In this document: positions 17,205 through 26,102 of the stretch, in pieces
How the letters are laid out: every line of letters begins with the position of its first letter
Position numbering within the stretch: position 1 is the stretch's first letter
Assembly (NCBI RefSeq): GCF_030693625.1
Contig: NZ_JAUYAF010000086.1
Span: forward strand, 1 to 64,000
DNA: 64,000 nt
Direction: 5' to 3'
DNA from: Phenylobacterium sp.
GTDB lineage: Bacteria; Pseudomonadota; Alphaproteobacteria; Caulobacterales; Caulobacteraceae
The notes under the pieces: model-generated
Told to the model about the DNA's origin: nothing
The model's database searches: none
The model's input: only the letters and a program-made list of their open reading frames with translations
Made by a program: the position numbers and the translations under genes

Positions 17205-18466
17205 CCCAGGCGACCTGGCCCGGCGCCGAGGTCAGCGGGAGACCGCAGGTGGACCTGTGGCGGCTGGCGATCTTCGCCGCCTGCGTCTTCATCATGCTAA
17301 TTTTTAGCGAGGGCTGGGTCTTTCCCCTGCGCGGCGACGCGGGCTCCAAGACCTTCGACAGCCTGATCCGACTGGCCTATCTGCCGGCCTATGGGGCGGC
17401 CTTGGTCCTGCTGGCCCTCACGCCGCTCAGCGCCGTGAGCGCGGTGATTCGAACCCCCTTCCTGATCATGTTGATGGTGGTCGTCGGATTGTCGGTCTTG
17501 TGGTCCACGGCCCCGGACCTGACGGTGCGTCGGGTGGTGGCCGTCTACGCCACGACCCTGGCCGGCGTCGTGATGGCGTCGCGATTCCGCTGGTCGGAAC
17601 TGGCCGAGGTGTTCGCCACCGCCTTCGCGATCCTGACCGTCGCGGCCTTCCTGATGGCCCTGGCGGTCCCCTCCATCGGGGTGATGCACGAACTGTTTCC
17701 GGGGGCCTGGCGCGGACTGTGGGCGGACAAGAACGCGCTCGGCGGTATCATGACCCTGGGCTTCGCCGTCCTGGCGGCCGCGGCCATGCTCAACCCGGAC
17801 CGGGCCAGGATCTGGTGGCCCTTCGCCGCCCTGGCGGTTTTGCTGGTGGTCATGTCCACCTCCAAGACCTCGCTGGTGTCGGTGATGATGGCCGTCGCGG
17901 GGTTGATGTTCGTGGCCCTCGTGCGCCGCGGCCCGGCGATCGGGGTGGCCACCTCGTGGCTGGCCGTCCTGGCCCTGGTGATGGTTATGTCCGTGGCCAT
18001 CTTCGCCTCCGACGTCCTGTTCAAGGCCCTGGGCAAGGACGCAACCCTCACCGGCCGGACCGAGGTATGGGCCGCCGCCATCCACCAGATCGAGAAGCGC
18101 CCTTGGACCGGCTATGGCTACGGCGCGGTCTGGGATGACACCAGCCGCTGGGGGCCGCTGCCAAAGATCGTCAAGGAGGCCGGCTGGAAACCGCACCATT
18201 CCCACAACAGCTGGATCGAGCAGTGGCTGAGCATCGGCGTCTTCGGTCTTGCGGCCTGGGCCCTCTGCTTCCTGCAGACCTTCGTGCTGGCGGTGGTGGC
18301 GGTGTTCCGGGACAAGGGCGCCTATCTCGCCCTGCCGTTCCTCATCGTCTACGGCGTGACGTCGCTGACCGAGAGTGTCGCGGTGCTCTACAACGACTTC
18401 CGCTGGGTGATCTTCGTGGCCTTGGCGGTGAAACTCTGCTGGCCCGACCGCGAGGTCAGGACCTAG
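17201..18466 (+). CDS. hfsC: Holdfast polysaccharide polymerase HfsC (Wzy/O-antigen ligase-like)
   Basis: A multi-spanning inner-membrane protein of 421 residues that polymerises holdfast repeat units. About ten hydrophobic segments are visible, beginning LAIFAACVFIMLIFSEG. The Wzy_C/O-antigen-ligase region contains a short loop GLWADKNALGG and MSTSKTSL. The large periplasmic loop holds PWTGYGYGAVWDD and the histidine motif KPHHSHNSWIEQW. These are the residues typical of the polymerase/ligase active region. The start is a GTG overlapping the hfsB stop. The stop (18464-18466) overlaps that of hfsH in a CTAG tetramer on opposite strands. In C. crescentus HfsC has a redundant paralogue (HfsI) elsewhere. 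Confidence 0.87.
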   Translation: MTQATWPGAEVSGRPQVDLWRLAIFAACVFIMLIFSEGWVFPLRGDAGSKTFDSLIRLAYLPAYGAALVLLALTPLSAVSAVIRTPFLIMLMVVVGLSVLWSTAPDLTVRRVVAVYATTLAGVVMASRFRWSELAEVFATAFAILTVAAFLMALAVPSIGVMHELFPGAWRGLWADKNALGGIMTLGFAVLAAAAMLNPDRARIWWPFAALAVLLVVMSTSKTSLVSVMMAVAGLMFVALVRRGPAIGVATSWLAVLALVMVMSVAIFASDVLFKALGKDATLTGRTEVWAAAIHQIEKRPWTGYGYGAVWDDTSRWGPLPKIVKEAGWKPHHSHNSWIEQWLSIGVFGLAAWALCFLQTFVLAVVAVFRDKGAYLALPFLIVYGVTSLTESVAVLYNDFRWVIFVALAVKLCWPDREVRT

Positions 18467-19227
18467 ATCCCGAGACGCCGGGCGCCCTCGCGGACCGTCA
18501 CCACGTCGAAGCCGTCGGCGACCGCCTGATCCAGCAGCCGCGCGAGGACCTCGGGCGTGCAGCCCCAGGGGGAGGGGTCGGGCCGGACGTCGTGGGTATA
18601 GAGGATGAGCCAGGCGGTCCTGGCCTTGGCCTGGGCCAGCCACTTCCTGGCCACCGTCTCGCCCCCGGGCCCTTCGATCCCCACGGCGGGCAGCTGGTTG
18701 AGGTCTGTTCCCTTTTCGACCAGCCCATGATGCAGGGCGCGCAGGGTGGAGAACCGCTTGGCCAGGGCGCCTTTCGCCCCTCCCGCGACGTCGCCGTAGG
18801 GATAGGCGAAACTCACCATCTCGCTCACGTTCCAGCTGGCCACGGCCTCGGCGTTGCGGGCCACGTCGGCCAGGGCCGCCGTCCCCGAGGCCTTGCCGCA
18901 ATCGAGGTGGGAATAGGTGTGGCAGGCGATCTCGTGGCCCGCCCTGGCCAGGCGTTGATAGTCCACCGGATCCGCGCATTCCCCCATGGGAGCCTGGGTC
19001 CCAGCCAGTCCCGCCGACACATAATAGGTGCCGGCCAGCCCGCGTGTCTCCAGCAGGGCGGCGCCCGCCACCGCCGAGGTCAGCGGGGCGTCGTCGAAGG
19101 TGAAGGACACCATCGGCTTGGCGGGCGCTGTCGCCAGGGGGCGCGTGTTGATCAGCCGCATAAGCCGCCGGCGAAGCTTGCCCTTCAGCGACCTGTCGGC
19201 GGAGTAGGCCTCGGCATAGCTTCCCAT
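18463..19227 (-). CDS. hfsH: Holdfast polysaccharide deacetylase HfsH
   Basis: HfsH deacetylates N-acetylglucosamine units of the holdfast, which makes it adhesive and retained. The 254-residue protein has the NodB (CE4) signature: SFTFDDAP with the catalytic and metal Asp pair at 45-46, and the metal motif HTYSHLD with His103 and His107. It also has SFAYPYGD and a late LILYTHDV segment carrying the catalytic His. There is no signal peptide, consistent with a cytoplasmic enzyme acting on lipid-linked intermediates. The start ATG at 19227 shares its A with the hfsG stop (TGATG). Its stop overlaps that of the convergent hfsC. Confidence 0.88.
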   Translation of the reverse strand: MGSYAEAYSADRSLKGKLRRRLMRLINTRPLATAPAKPMVSFTFDDAPLTSAVAGAALLETRGLAGTYYVSAGLAGTQAPMGECADPVDYQRLARAGHEIACHTYSHLDCGKASGTAALADVARNAEAVASWNVSEMVSFAYPYGDVAGGAKGALAKRFSTLRALHHGLVEKGTDLNQLPAVGIEGPGGETVARKWLAQAKARTAWLILYTHDVRPDPSPWGCTPEVLARLLDQAVADGFDVVTVREGARRLGI

Positions 19228-20144
19228 CAGACGGCCTCGGCGTAGAGGGCCGCACGGTAGAGCCGCATGGCGAAGGCCCGCGATCGGATGGGCGCGGCCT
19301 CGGTGAGGGCGTAGGCCTTCAGCATCGGCCGCCAGATCTTGCGCAGCGGGGCGCGCTTGAGAACCCTGGCCACCTTGTAGCTGGGATAGCGGCTGATGGC
19401 CGCGTGATGGCTGGCCACGACCCGGGCGAAATTGCCGGCCGACTGCTCGTACTTGTCGGCGAGCGTGCTGGCGGTGTCGAGGCCCAGGTGGGTGGCGGTG
19501 TTCTCCACGTGCAGGATCGGCCAGCGGCCGGCGACCCGCATCCCCCACTCCACATCCTCCCAGCCCCAGCCGGCGAAGCCCTCGTCAAAGGACTCGCCGG
19601 CGAACACATCGGCCCGGACCAGCAGGTTGGAGGTGAAGATCTTCTCGGGCATCAGGGCCCGCTGGGCGGCCGGCTGGCAGTCGGACTGACCGGCCATGGC
19701 CCGGTGCAACGCGTGGTCGGGACGCGGCGGCGCCTGATCCAGGGAGAAGCCCCCGAAGGCGACCGCCGGGTTCTCGGCGGCGATGAGGCTAAGCCAGGTG
19801 GCGATAAAGGTCGGGGTGTCGGGCAGCATGTCGCTGTCCAGGAACAGGTAGTGGCTGGCGCGGGCGTGGGACACCAGGCGGTTGCGACCCTTGGAGCGGC
19901 CTTCGTTCTTCGCCAACCGGATGAAGCGGGCCGGGAAGGGAAGGGCGGCGACGGCGGTCTCCACCCGCGCCGCCAGCTCAGGGTCATTGCTGCCGTCGTC
20001 GAGGATCACCAGTTCGGCGTTCGCCGACTCCCGGGCCAGGGCCGCCAGCAGGGGCGTCGGATCATCGCCCTTGAAGGGGGTCAGGATGGAGAGGGCTGGA
20101 CGGCCCTTCAACCAGAGGGGGTTGTCGAACAGAGCTTCGGTCAT
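19227..20144 (-). CDS. hfsG: Holdfast glycosyltransferase HfsG (family 2)
   Basis: HfsG adds a sugar, thought to be N-acetylglucosamine, to the undecaprenyl-linked holdfast precursor at the inner face of the membrane. The 305-residue product has a GT-A fold: ALSILTPFKGDD, then LVILDDGSNDPE, and the DxD-type motif FLDSDMLPD (Asp103 and Asp105). The acceptor-side motif GWGWEDVEWGMRV is of the ED-type general base. It overlaps hfsF by four bases (ATGA) and hfsH by one, so E-F-G-H reads as one operon. Assignment as HfsG rests on fold plus locus. Confidence 0.87.
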   Translation of the reverse strand: MTEALFDNPLWLKGRPALSILTPFKGDDPTPLLAALARESANAELVILDDGSNDPELAARVETAVAALPFPARFIRLAKNEGRSKGRNRLVSHARASHYLFLDSDMLPDTPTFIATWLSLIAAENPAVAFGGFSLDQAPPRPDHALHRAMAGQSDCQPAAQRALMPEKIFTSNLLVRADVFAGESFDEGFAGWGWEDVEWGMRVAGRWPILHVENTATHLGLDTASTLADKYEQSAGNFARVVASHHAAISRYPSYKVARVLKRAPLRKIWRPMLKAYALTEAAPIRSRAFAMRLYRAALYAEAV

Positions 20145-21586
20145 GCGGCGCTCCGGGCGCGGAAGGTGCGAAGGGCGTCACGGCCGCGGCTGCGCAGGGC
20201 GCCGGCGTCGATCAGGGCGATCACCGCGACATAGACCGCGGCGCCGGCGGCGGCCTTCAGGGACAGTTCCAGCAGCCCGCCATAAGCAGGGATCCGGCTG
20301 ACGGCCAAGGCCATGAGCGCGCTGGCGGCGACGGCCTGAAGCAGGGTCAGCCAGGGGATCGGCAGGTTGACGCTCCGACGGCCCAGCAGGGCGGAGGCCA
20401 GCAGACCCAGGCCATAGCTCGCCGGAGTTGACCACAGGGCCCCATCGAGGCCAAAGCGCGGGATAAGGATCAGGTTGAGCAGGACATTGGCCGCCGCCGG
20501 AACCGCCATCGCGACCAGCAGGAAGCCGGTCTTGCGGCCTAGGGTGAAGGCCTGGTGGAAGTAGTAGGTGGTCAGGCCCGCCAGCAGGCCGGAGAAGGCG
20601 ATCCAGGGGGTGACGCGCCCTGCGCCGAGGGCGAGGTCCTCGCCGATCATCAGCTGGGCCAGGGGCTGGGCCACCAGGGCCAGGCCCGTGGCCGCGGGCA
20701 CGGTGAGCAACAGCATGAACTGGGCCTGCTCGCGGGCCGCCTCGGCTAGGGCAGGGCGACCCCCGCGCTCCAGGGCCATGATCAGGGCGGGCCCTCCCGC
20801 CGCCCCCAGCCAGATGAAGACGACGTCCAGGCTGCGGTTCGCGAGGCTGTAGCCGGCGTGGTAGACGCCCACCGCGCTCTCATCGAGGAAGGCCGACAGC
20901 AGGAATCGGTCGGTGGACGACAATACCAGGGCCAGGATCAGCGAGAGGGCGACCGGCACGCCATAGGCGGCGTAACCGCCGATGCGCTGGCGCTCCACGC
21001 GTCCGCCCGCCTGCTGGCGGTGTTCGCTGGCGACAATGAATGGCAGGCAGGCGAGGGACGCCAGGGCCATCCCGACCAGGGGCGCGGCGCCCCCCAGGCC
21101 CGCGAGGGCGAAGGCCGCCCCCAGCAGGAAGCCGCCAAGGGTCTGGCCCATGTCCAGCAGGGCGGCGCCCTTCACCTCTCCAGCGGCGCGGCGGCGCTCC
21201 TGGGCGATCTTGACGAAGGTGCGCGGCGCCACGGTGGCCAGGCCCGCCAGCACCGCCAGCTTCAGGCCCGGGGTCATCGGCAGGGCAAGGGCGATGAGAG
21301 CGGCCACGGGCAGAGCCGCCAGCAGCAGGAGCCAGGCGCGATAGACGGTGGCCGTATGGTCCGCCCCGCCATCGCGCACGGATTCCCCAGCCCAGAAGCG
21401 GGCCATGGCCGCTTCGTTCCAGGTGAAGACCGCGGTGTGAACCAGGGCCATGACGGAGAGGCCCAGGGCGTAGTCGCCGAACTGGGCCGGGCTCAGCAGG
21501 CGGGTGAAGGCCACGATGGTCAGCAGGCCGACCACGCCTTGCACCACATTGACGGGCAGGTAGCCGATCACCCCGCGCCAGAACAT
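20141..21586 (-). CDS. hfsF: Holdfast polysaccharide flippase HfsF (Wzx-like)
   Basis: A 481-residue multi-spanning membrane protein that moves the lipid-linked repeat unit across the inner membrane. Twelve or so hydrophobic segments are readable, starting YLPVNVVQGVVGLLTIVAF with the RLLSPAQFGDYAL motif typical of the polysaccharide flippase family (MOP superfamily). The ATG at 21586 was chosen because a GAAGAGG site lies eight bases before it; the in-frame GTG at 21592 is too close to that site. hfsE lies 72 bases upstream, hfsG overlaps downstream. Confidence 0.87.
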   Translation of the reverse strand: MFWRGVIGYLPVNVVQGVVGLLTIVAFTRLLSPAQFGDYALGLSVMALVHTAVFTWNEAAMARFWAGESVRDGGADHTATVYRAWLLLLAALPVAALIALALPMTPGLKLAVLAGLATVAPRTFVKIAQERRRAAGEVKGAALLDMGQTLGGFLLGAAFALAGLGGAAPLVGMALASLACLPFIVASEHRQQAGGRVERQRIGGYAAYGVPVALSLILALVLSSTDRFLLSAFLDESAVGVYHAGYSLANRSLDVVFIWLGAAGGPALIMALERGGRPALAEAAREQAQFMLLLTVPAATGLALVAQPLAQLMIGEDLALGAGRVTPWIAFSGLLAGLTTYYFHQAFTLGRKTGFLLVAMAVPAAANVLLNLILIPRFGLDGALWSTPASYGLGLLASALLGRRSVNLPIPWLTLLQAVAASALMALAVSRIPAYGGLLELSLKAAAGAAVYVAVIALIDAGALRSRGRDALRTFRARSAA

Positions 21587-21658
21587 CGCCACAACCTCTT
21601 CGACCGATTGGCCCAGTGTGCCCGACCAGGCGGTTTCAAACGGTTAAGCCCGTTGGCC

Positions 21659-23212
21659 TCAGCGGATGTTTTCGCGATCGCCCAGCAGGCAGGGGAGGGT
21701 CATGACGATGATGTAGAGGTCGAGCAGGAGAGACTGGCGCTCGATGTATTCCACATCCAGGGCCACCCGGCGCTTGACCAGCTCGGGGGTGTCCACCGGA
21801 CCGCGCGAGCCATGGATGGCCGCCCAGCCGGTCATGCCGGGCTTCATGCGGTGGCGGTGGGCGTACTCGGCCACCAGGCGCGCGGATTCGATGTCGCCGG
21901 TCATCATGCCCACCGGGTGGGGACGCGGGCCCACCAGAGACATTTCCCCGGTCAGCACGTTGAAGATCTGCGGCAGCTCGTCCAGCGAGGTCTTGCGGAT
22001 AAAGCGGCCCACCCGGGTGACGCGGTCGTCGTCGGCCTGGGTCTGGCGGACCTTGGTCTGGGGCGCGGCCTGGACCCGCATGGAGCGGAACTTCCAGACC
22101 ACGATCTCCTCGTTGTTGAAGCCGTGGCGGCGCTGGCGGAACAGGGCCGGGCCGGGGCTATCCAGCTTGATGGCCATGGCCACCAGCAGCATGACGGGGG
22201 CGGCGACGGTCAGGGCCGCCAGACCGATCAGCAGGTCCTGGGCGCGCTTGACGATCGCCCGGCGCTCGTCCATCGGCGCGCCGGAGATGTGGGCCAGCGG
22301 CACATCGGCGATCCGGCTGATGGCGGCCGCTTCGTGGGCGGCGTCCTCGCCGTCCAGCAGCAGGCTCACCTCGTTGGGCAGGACGCCCAGGCGCTCGATC
22401 ATCTGGCCGACGCGCGCGCGGGCCTGGGACGGCACCGTGATCACGATCCGGTCCACATAGGGCATGATCCGGTGGGCCAGCAGGGCGTTGGTGTCACCCA
22501 GCACCGGCACGCCTCGGATGCCTGCGGGGCTGCGGGCGGCGCGGTCGTCGAAGACGCCGAGGATATTGGCCTCGCGGCTCAACAGGGTGGCGACGATCAG
22601 GCGCTCGGCGGCGCCCGTGGCGCCCACCACGACGATGTTGGGGGTCAGGCGGCCGCTGGCCCGCCAACGGCGCACGCAGAGCCACCAGACGATGTGCAGC
22701 GCATAGGTCGCCGCGAAGGCCGCAGGGGCCCAAATGGCCATGGCGTGGCCCAGCGCCGCCATGGGCACGAAGGGCAGCAGCAGGGCGAAGGCGGCCCCCG
22801 CGCCCACCGCGAAGGCCCCGGTCACGCGGGTCAGGTGGAAGGCAAGTTCTTCGCGGCTGTTAAAGCCATAGGCGCGGAAGATCGACAGGCTGAGCAGGAC
22901 GGTGAGCGCGCCGGCGCAGGCTGCCGACAGGCCGGCCACCCCTACCGCGCCGATGGCGTGGGCGATCACGCCGGTCGCCACCAGCATGACGACGTCGCCG
23001 GCTTGGAACATGCGCGCCACCACGCGGCCCTGCAGGCGGGCGCGGGTGGGGATCAGGGCCTGGGGCCGGAAGGGACCCCGCCGGTCCTCGGTCGCACCGC
23101 GCTCGGCGTGCGGCAGGTCTGACGCCATCACCCGGGGTTCGGCCTCGCGCGCTGGCGACTCAGGGCCGGGGGTCTGGCTTTCCTTGCGCTGAAACTGGAC
23201 GACGGAAGACAT
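21659..23212 (-). CDS. hfsE: Undecaprenyl-phosphate hexose-1-phosphate transferase HfsE (WcaJ-type)
   Basis: HfsE starts holdfast assembly by moving a hexose-1-phosphate to undecaprenyl phosphate. The 517-residue form from 23212 (MSSVVQFQRKESQ) has four N-terminal membrane helices (from about residue 80), a CoA-binding-like middle domain (NIVVVGATGAAERLIVATLL), a fifth helix (LLIGLAALTVAAPVML) and the C-terminal bacterial sugar transferase domain. The last has SPGPALFRQRRHGFN, VWKFRSMRV, RKTSLDELPQ and MSLVGPRPH, where Asp-Glu and the PRP motif are the catalytic core. A longer frame to 23359 is open but its N-terminus looks non-coding. First gene of hfsE-F-G-H. C. crescentus has redundant paralogues (PssY, PssZ). 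Confidence 0.88.
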   Translation of the reverse strand: MSSVVQFQRKESQTPGPESPAREAEPRVMASDLPHAERGATEDRRGPFRPQALIPTRARLQGRVVARMFQAGDVVMLVATGVIAHAIGAVGVAGLSAACAGALTVLLSLSIFRAYGFNSREELAFHLTRVTGAFAVGAGAAFALLLPFVPMAALGHAMAIWAPAAFAATYALHIVWWLCVRRWRASGRLTPNIVVVGATGAAERLIVATLLSREANILGVFDDRAARSPAGIRGVPVLGDTNALLAHRIMPYVDRIVITVPSQARARVGQMIERLGVLPNEVSLLLDGEDAAHEAAAISRIADVPLAHISGAPMDERRAIVKRAQDLLIGLAALTVAAPVMLLVAMAIKLDSPGPALFRQRRHGFNNEEIVVWKFRSMRVQAAPQTKVRQTQADDDRVTRVGRFIRKTSLDELPQIFNVLTGEMSLVGPRPHPVGMMTGDIESARLVAEYAHRHRMKPGMTGWAAIHGSRGPVDTPELVKRRVALDVEYIERQSLLLDLYIIVMTLPCLLGDRENIR

Positions 23213-23388
23213 GGGAGGAGGCGCCGCGGACACACAGATGGGAAGCTGCAATGTGCCGCAGGGGTCTGATCGTCGGGTTAACGGGGTGGCGCGTTCCCCG
23301 AACCGCGTGCTTTCGGCGCTGCCCGGACGAAACCTTTCGACCTTGATTGCCAGCCGCATTCGAAACAGCTATCGGTCCCGGCCTTGAT

Positions 23389-23478
23389 GGTGACGTGGCC
23401 GAGTGGCTTAAGGCAACGGTTTGCTAAATCGTCATACGTGAAAGCGTATCCAGGGTTCGAATCCCTGCGTCACCGCCA
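23389..23478 (+). tRNA. tRNA-Ser (anticodon GCT)
   Basis: The acceptor stem GGTGACG (23389-23395) pairs with CGTCACC (23468-23474), followed by discriminator G and an encoded CCA. The anticodon loop TTGCTAA at 23421-23427 gives GCT at 23423-23425, which reads AGC/AGT serine codons. A long variable arm (about 23431-23451) confirms the class II tRNA-Ser shape. The T-arm GGTTCGAATCC is standard. Confidence 0.96.
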
Positions 23479-23489
23479 AGCCCCTCGCC

Positions 23490-25109
23490 CTACTTCTTGA
23501 GGCACAGCCAGCGCGCCCGGTGGAAGTTGCCGACATTGTCCACCCAACCGGTGATCTTCGGGCTCACCAGGTTGCGGTTCACGACGTAGTAGATGGGGAT
23601 CAGGGCTTCGTCGTTCAGCGCCGCCTGCTCGGCCCGCCGCAGGATGTCGGCCCGTTTGACGGCGTCCGGCTCGCGGTCGGCGGCGTCCAACAGGGCGTCA
23701 TAGGTCGGGTTCTTGTAGTCCCCGTAGTTCTGCCCGCCGGTGTCGGATTTCAGCAGGCCCAGGAAGGTGACCGGGTCGTTGAAGTCGGCGTACCAGCTCA
23801 TGGCTCCGATCCCGAAGTCGCGGTTGCGATAGGCGGCGAAGGCGATCTGACCCTCGTTCTGCACGATCCGGGCGTCCACCCCGATGGCGGCCCAATCGGC
23901 CTGGACAGCGCTGGCCAGCAGGATGGTGTCGGGGCTGTTGGCGATCTTCAGTTCAAAGCTGAGGGGGTTGTCCGGCCCGTGGCCGGCGGCCTTGAGCAAC
24001 TGCCTGGCCTCGGCCTGGCGCGCCGCCAGCGGCTTGCCCGCCCAGGCAGTTCTGGCCCCTTGGGCGTAGCCGGCGGTTCCTGGCGGGACGAAGCCATAGG
24101 CGGGCAACTGCCCGGCCCGCATCAGCTTGCCGGTGATGAACTCCCGGTCGACGGATTGCGACAGGGCGCGGCGCACGCGGATATCGCGGAAGGCCGGGAT
24201 GTCGCGGGTGTTGAAGGACAGGTAGGCGGTGGCCAGCGAGTTCTTGGCCCGCACGAAGTCGGGCATGGTCTCCTTCAGGCGGGTGAAGCGGTTGGACTGG
24301 AACGAGGTGTTCACATCCAGCTCGCCGCGCTGGACACGGCGTTCGGCCATCACGGAGTCAGGGGTCGGGAAATAGTGGATGCGATCCACGCAGACGTTCG
24401 CCGCGTCGTAGAAGTGCGGATTCTTCACCACCTCGATGTGGTCGCCCAGCGCCCAGCGCGTCAGCCTGTAGGGGCCGTTGCTGACATACCGGCCGGGCTT
24501 CACCCAGCCGTCGCCCCACTGTTCCACCGCATGCTTGGGCACGGGGAAGAAGCTCTGGTGCTTCAGCAGTTCGGGTAGGTAGGGGGCCGGATGCTCCAGG
24601 GTCAGTTCGAGCGTCCGGGCGTCGAGGGCCCGCGCGCCGACAGCGCTCAGCGGCGCCGTGCCCTCGTTCACCGCCTGACCGTTCTTCAGCAGGTAGATCA
24701 GGTAGGCGTAGATCGAGGCGGTCTTCGGATCGAGGATGCGGCGATAGGCGAAGACGAAGTCGTCAGCGGTGACCGGGACTCCGTCCGACCACTTGGCGTC
24801 GCGCAGATGGAAGGTCCAGGTCAGGCCGTCGGGGCTGGTCTCCCAAGAGGTGGCCATGGCCGGGATCGGGGTTCCCTCCGGCGAGTCGGTGGTCAGGCCG
24901 AAGATCAGGTCGGCGATGATGGTGAACTCGTCCACCAGGTTTGAGGTCTGCGGGTCCAGGGACCCCGGCTCCTGGCTGCTGCCATAGGCCAGGCAGACCT
25001 CACCCGCCGGGCAGGGGGGGCGGCTCACCTTGGCCTGGCATCCGGCTAGGACGAACGCCGCGGCGCCGAGGCCGGCGAGCAGGACGGGACTTAGACTCTT
25101 GAACGCCAT
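23490..25109 (-). CDS. Oligopeptide ABC transporter substrate-binding lipoprotein (OppA-like)
   Basis: The 539-residue periplasmic binding protein belongs to the SBP_bac_5 family. A lipobox VLAGC near residues 20-24 makes it a lipoprotein anchored in the inner membrane. Family marks include EPGSLDPQTSNLVDEF near the start, WTFHLRDAKWSDGVPVTADD in the first domain and FVPPGTAGYAQG in the second. It resembles E. coli OppA/MppA, which deliver peptides, including murein peptides, to a permease. No permease or ATPase genes lie nearby, so it must use one encoded elsewhere. Its 3' end lies 12 bases beyond the convergent tRNA-Ser. Confidence 0.88.
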   Translation of the reverse strand: MAFKSLSPVLLAGLGAAAFVLAGCQAKVSRPPCPAGEVCLAYGSSQEPGSLDPQTSNLVDEFTIIADLIFGLTTDSPEGTPIPAMATSWETSPDGLTWTFHLRDAKWSDGVPVTADDFVFAYRRILDPKTASIYAYLIYLLKNGQAVNEGTAPLSAVGARALDARTLELTLEHPAPYLPELLKHQSFFPVPKHAVEQWGDGWVKPGRYVSNGPYRLTRWALGDHIEVVKNPHFYDAANVCVDRIHYFPTPDSVMAERRVQRGELDVNTSFQSNRFTRLKETMPDFVRAKNSLATAYLSFNTRDIPAFRDIRVRRALSQSVDREFITGKLMRAGQLPAYGFVPPGTAGYAQGARTAWAGKPLAARQAEARQLLKAAGHGPDNPLSFELKIANSPDTILLASAVQADWAAIGVDARIVQNEGQIAFAAYRNRDFGIGAMSWYADFNDPVTFLGLLKSDTGGQNYGDYKNPTYDALLDAADREPDAVKRADILRRAEQAALNDEALIPIYYVVNRNLVSPKITGWVDNVGNFHRARWLCLKK

Positions 25110-25237
25110 GGCCTAGTCGTCCCACCGCCCGTCCGCCCTGTCGAGGCTTGGCCGCGCGGCCGATAAAAACCGCGTGCATCGCTACCGCCGCGCGCTATGT
25201 CGGACCCATCGCGCCGCCAGAGCGTACGGAGGGGATC

Positions 25238-26101
25238 ATGAGCTATTCCGAAAAGCAGTTCCGGTTTAACGGCGCGGACGGCGCCTCCATCGCCGGCTTT
25301 CGCTGGGCCGACGAGACGGTCGCGCCGCGCGCGGTCCTGCAGATCGCCCATGGCATGGGCGAGCACGCCCGCCGCTACCCCGAGCCCCTGATCCCGATCA
25401 TGGCCGACGGCTTCGTCCTCTATGCCGATGATCATCGCGGCCACGGCTACACCGCGCCCTCCAAGGAGGCGCTGGGCGACTTCGGCGAGAACGGCGCGGA
25501 ACTGGTGGTGGAGGATCTAGCGCGCCTGACCGATCTGGCCCGCGCCGAGAATCCCGGCCTGCCGCTGATCCTGCTGGGACACAGCCTGGGTTCGTTCTTC
25601 TCCCAGGCCTACGCCTTCGACCATGCCGGCAAGCTGGACGGCATGGTGCTGTCAGGCACCGCCGCCTTTGGTGACCGCACGGGCCCGGCGAAGAAACTGG
25701 ACGAGATGAACGCTGACGGCCCCAAACCGCGCACGCCCTATGACTGGCTGTCGCGCGACGATGCCGAGGTGGACAAGTACATCGCCGACCCGCTGTGCGG
25801 CTTCTCCCGCCAGCCCAGCGCCGCCGACAGCTTCGCCCGGGTCGGCGCTCGCCTGCGCGACCCCGCCGAGATCGCCAAGATCCCCAAGGACCTGCCGCTC
25901 TACATCTTCGTAGGGGACAAGGACCCCATCAACCGGGACCTCGAACTGCTGCATCCCCTCGTGAACCGCTACCGCGAGGCAGGCCTCACCCGCCTGGAGG
26001 TGAAGGTCTATGAGGGCGGGCGCCACGAGATGCTGAACGAGACCAACCGGGACGAGGTGGTGGCCGACCTGCTGGCGTGGCTGCGCAAGACGGTGGGCTG
26101 A
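25238..26101 (+). CDS. Alpha/beta hydrolase of the monoacylglycerol lipase type
   Basis: A 287-residue cytoplasmic hydrolase. It has the oxyanion-hole region LQIAHGMGEHARRY, the DDHRGHGYT motif, the nucleophile elbow GHSLGS with catalytic Ser, an acid in FVGDKDPINRD and the late His in YEGGRHEMLNE. This set is typical of the Serine aminopeptidase S33/monoacylglycerol lipase family (Hydrolase_4). Likely substrates are acylglycerols or lysophospholipids, but substrate is not readable. The ATG at 25238 was chosen because a CGGAGGGG site precedes it and the domain begins shortly after. It ends one base before the convergent sigma gene. Confidence 0.88.
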   Translation: MSYSEKQFRFNGADGASIAGFRWADETVAPRAVLQIAHGMGEHARRYPEPLIPIMADGFVLYADDHRGHGYTAPSKEALGDFGENGAELVVEDLARLTDLARAENPGLPLILLGHSLGSFFSQAYAFDHAGKLDGMVLSGTAAFGDRTGPAKKLDEMNADGPKPRTPYDWLSRDDAEVDKYIADPLCGFSRQPSAADSFARVGARLRDPAEIAKIPKDLPLYIFVGDKDPINRDLELLHPLVNRYREAGLTRLEVKVYEGGRHEMLNETNRDEVVADLLAWLRKTVG

Positions 26102-26102
26102 T

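Noticed and set aside
17297..19255. A 652-codon minus-strand frame across hfsC and hfsH
   Set aside because: It is a GC-rich antisense frame without recognisable motifs; hfsC and hfsH in other frames have full domain content.
20858..23122. A 754-codon plus-strand frame opposite hfsF and hfsE
   Set aside because: Composition is Gln/Gly/His/Arg-rich as in antisense of hydrophobic membrane genes; no motif or start signal supports it.
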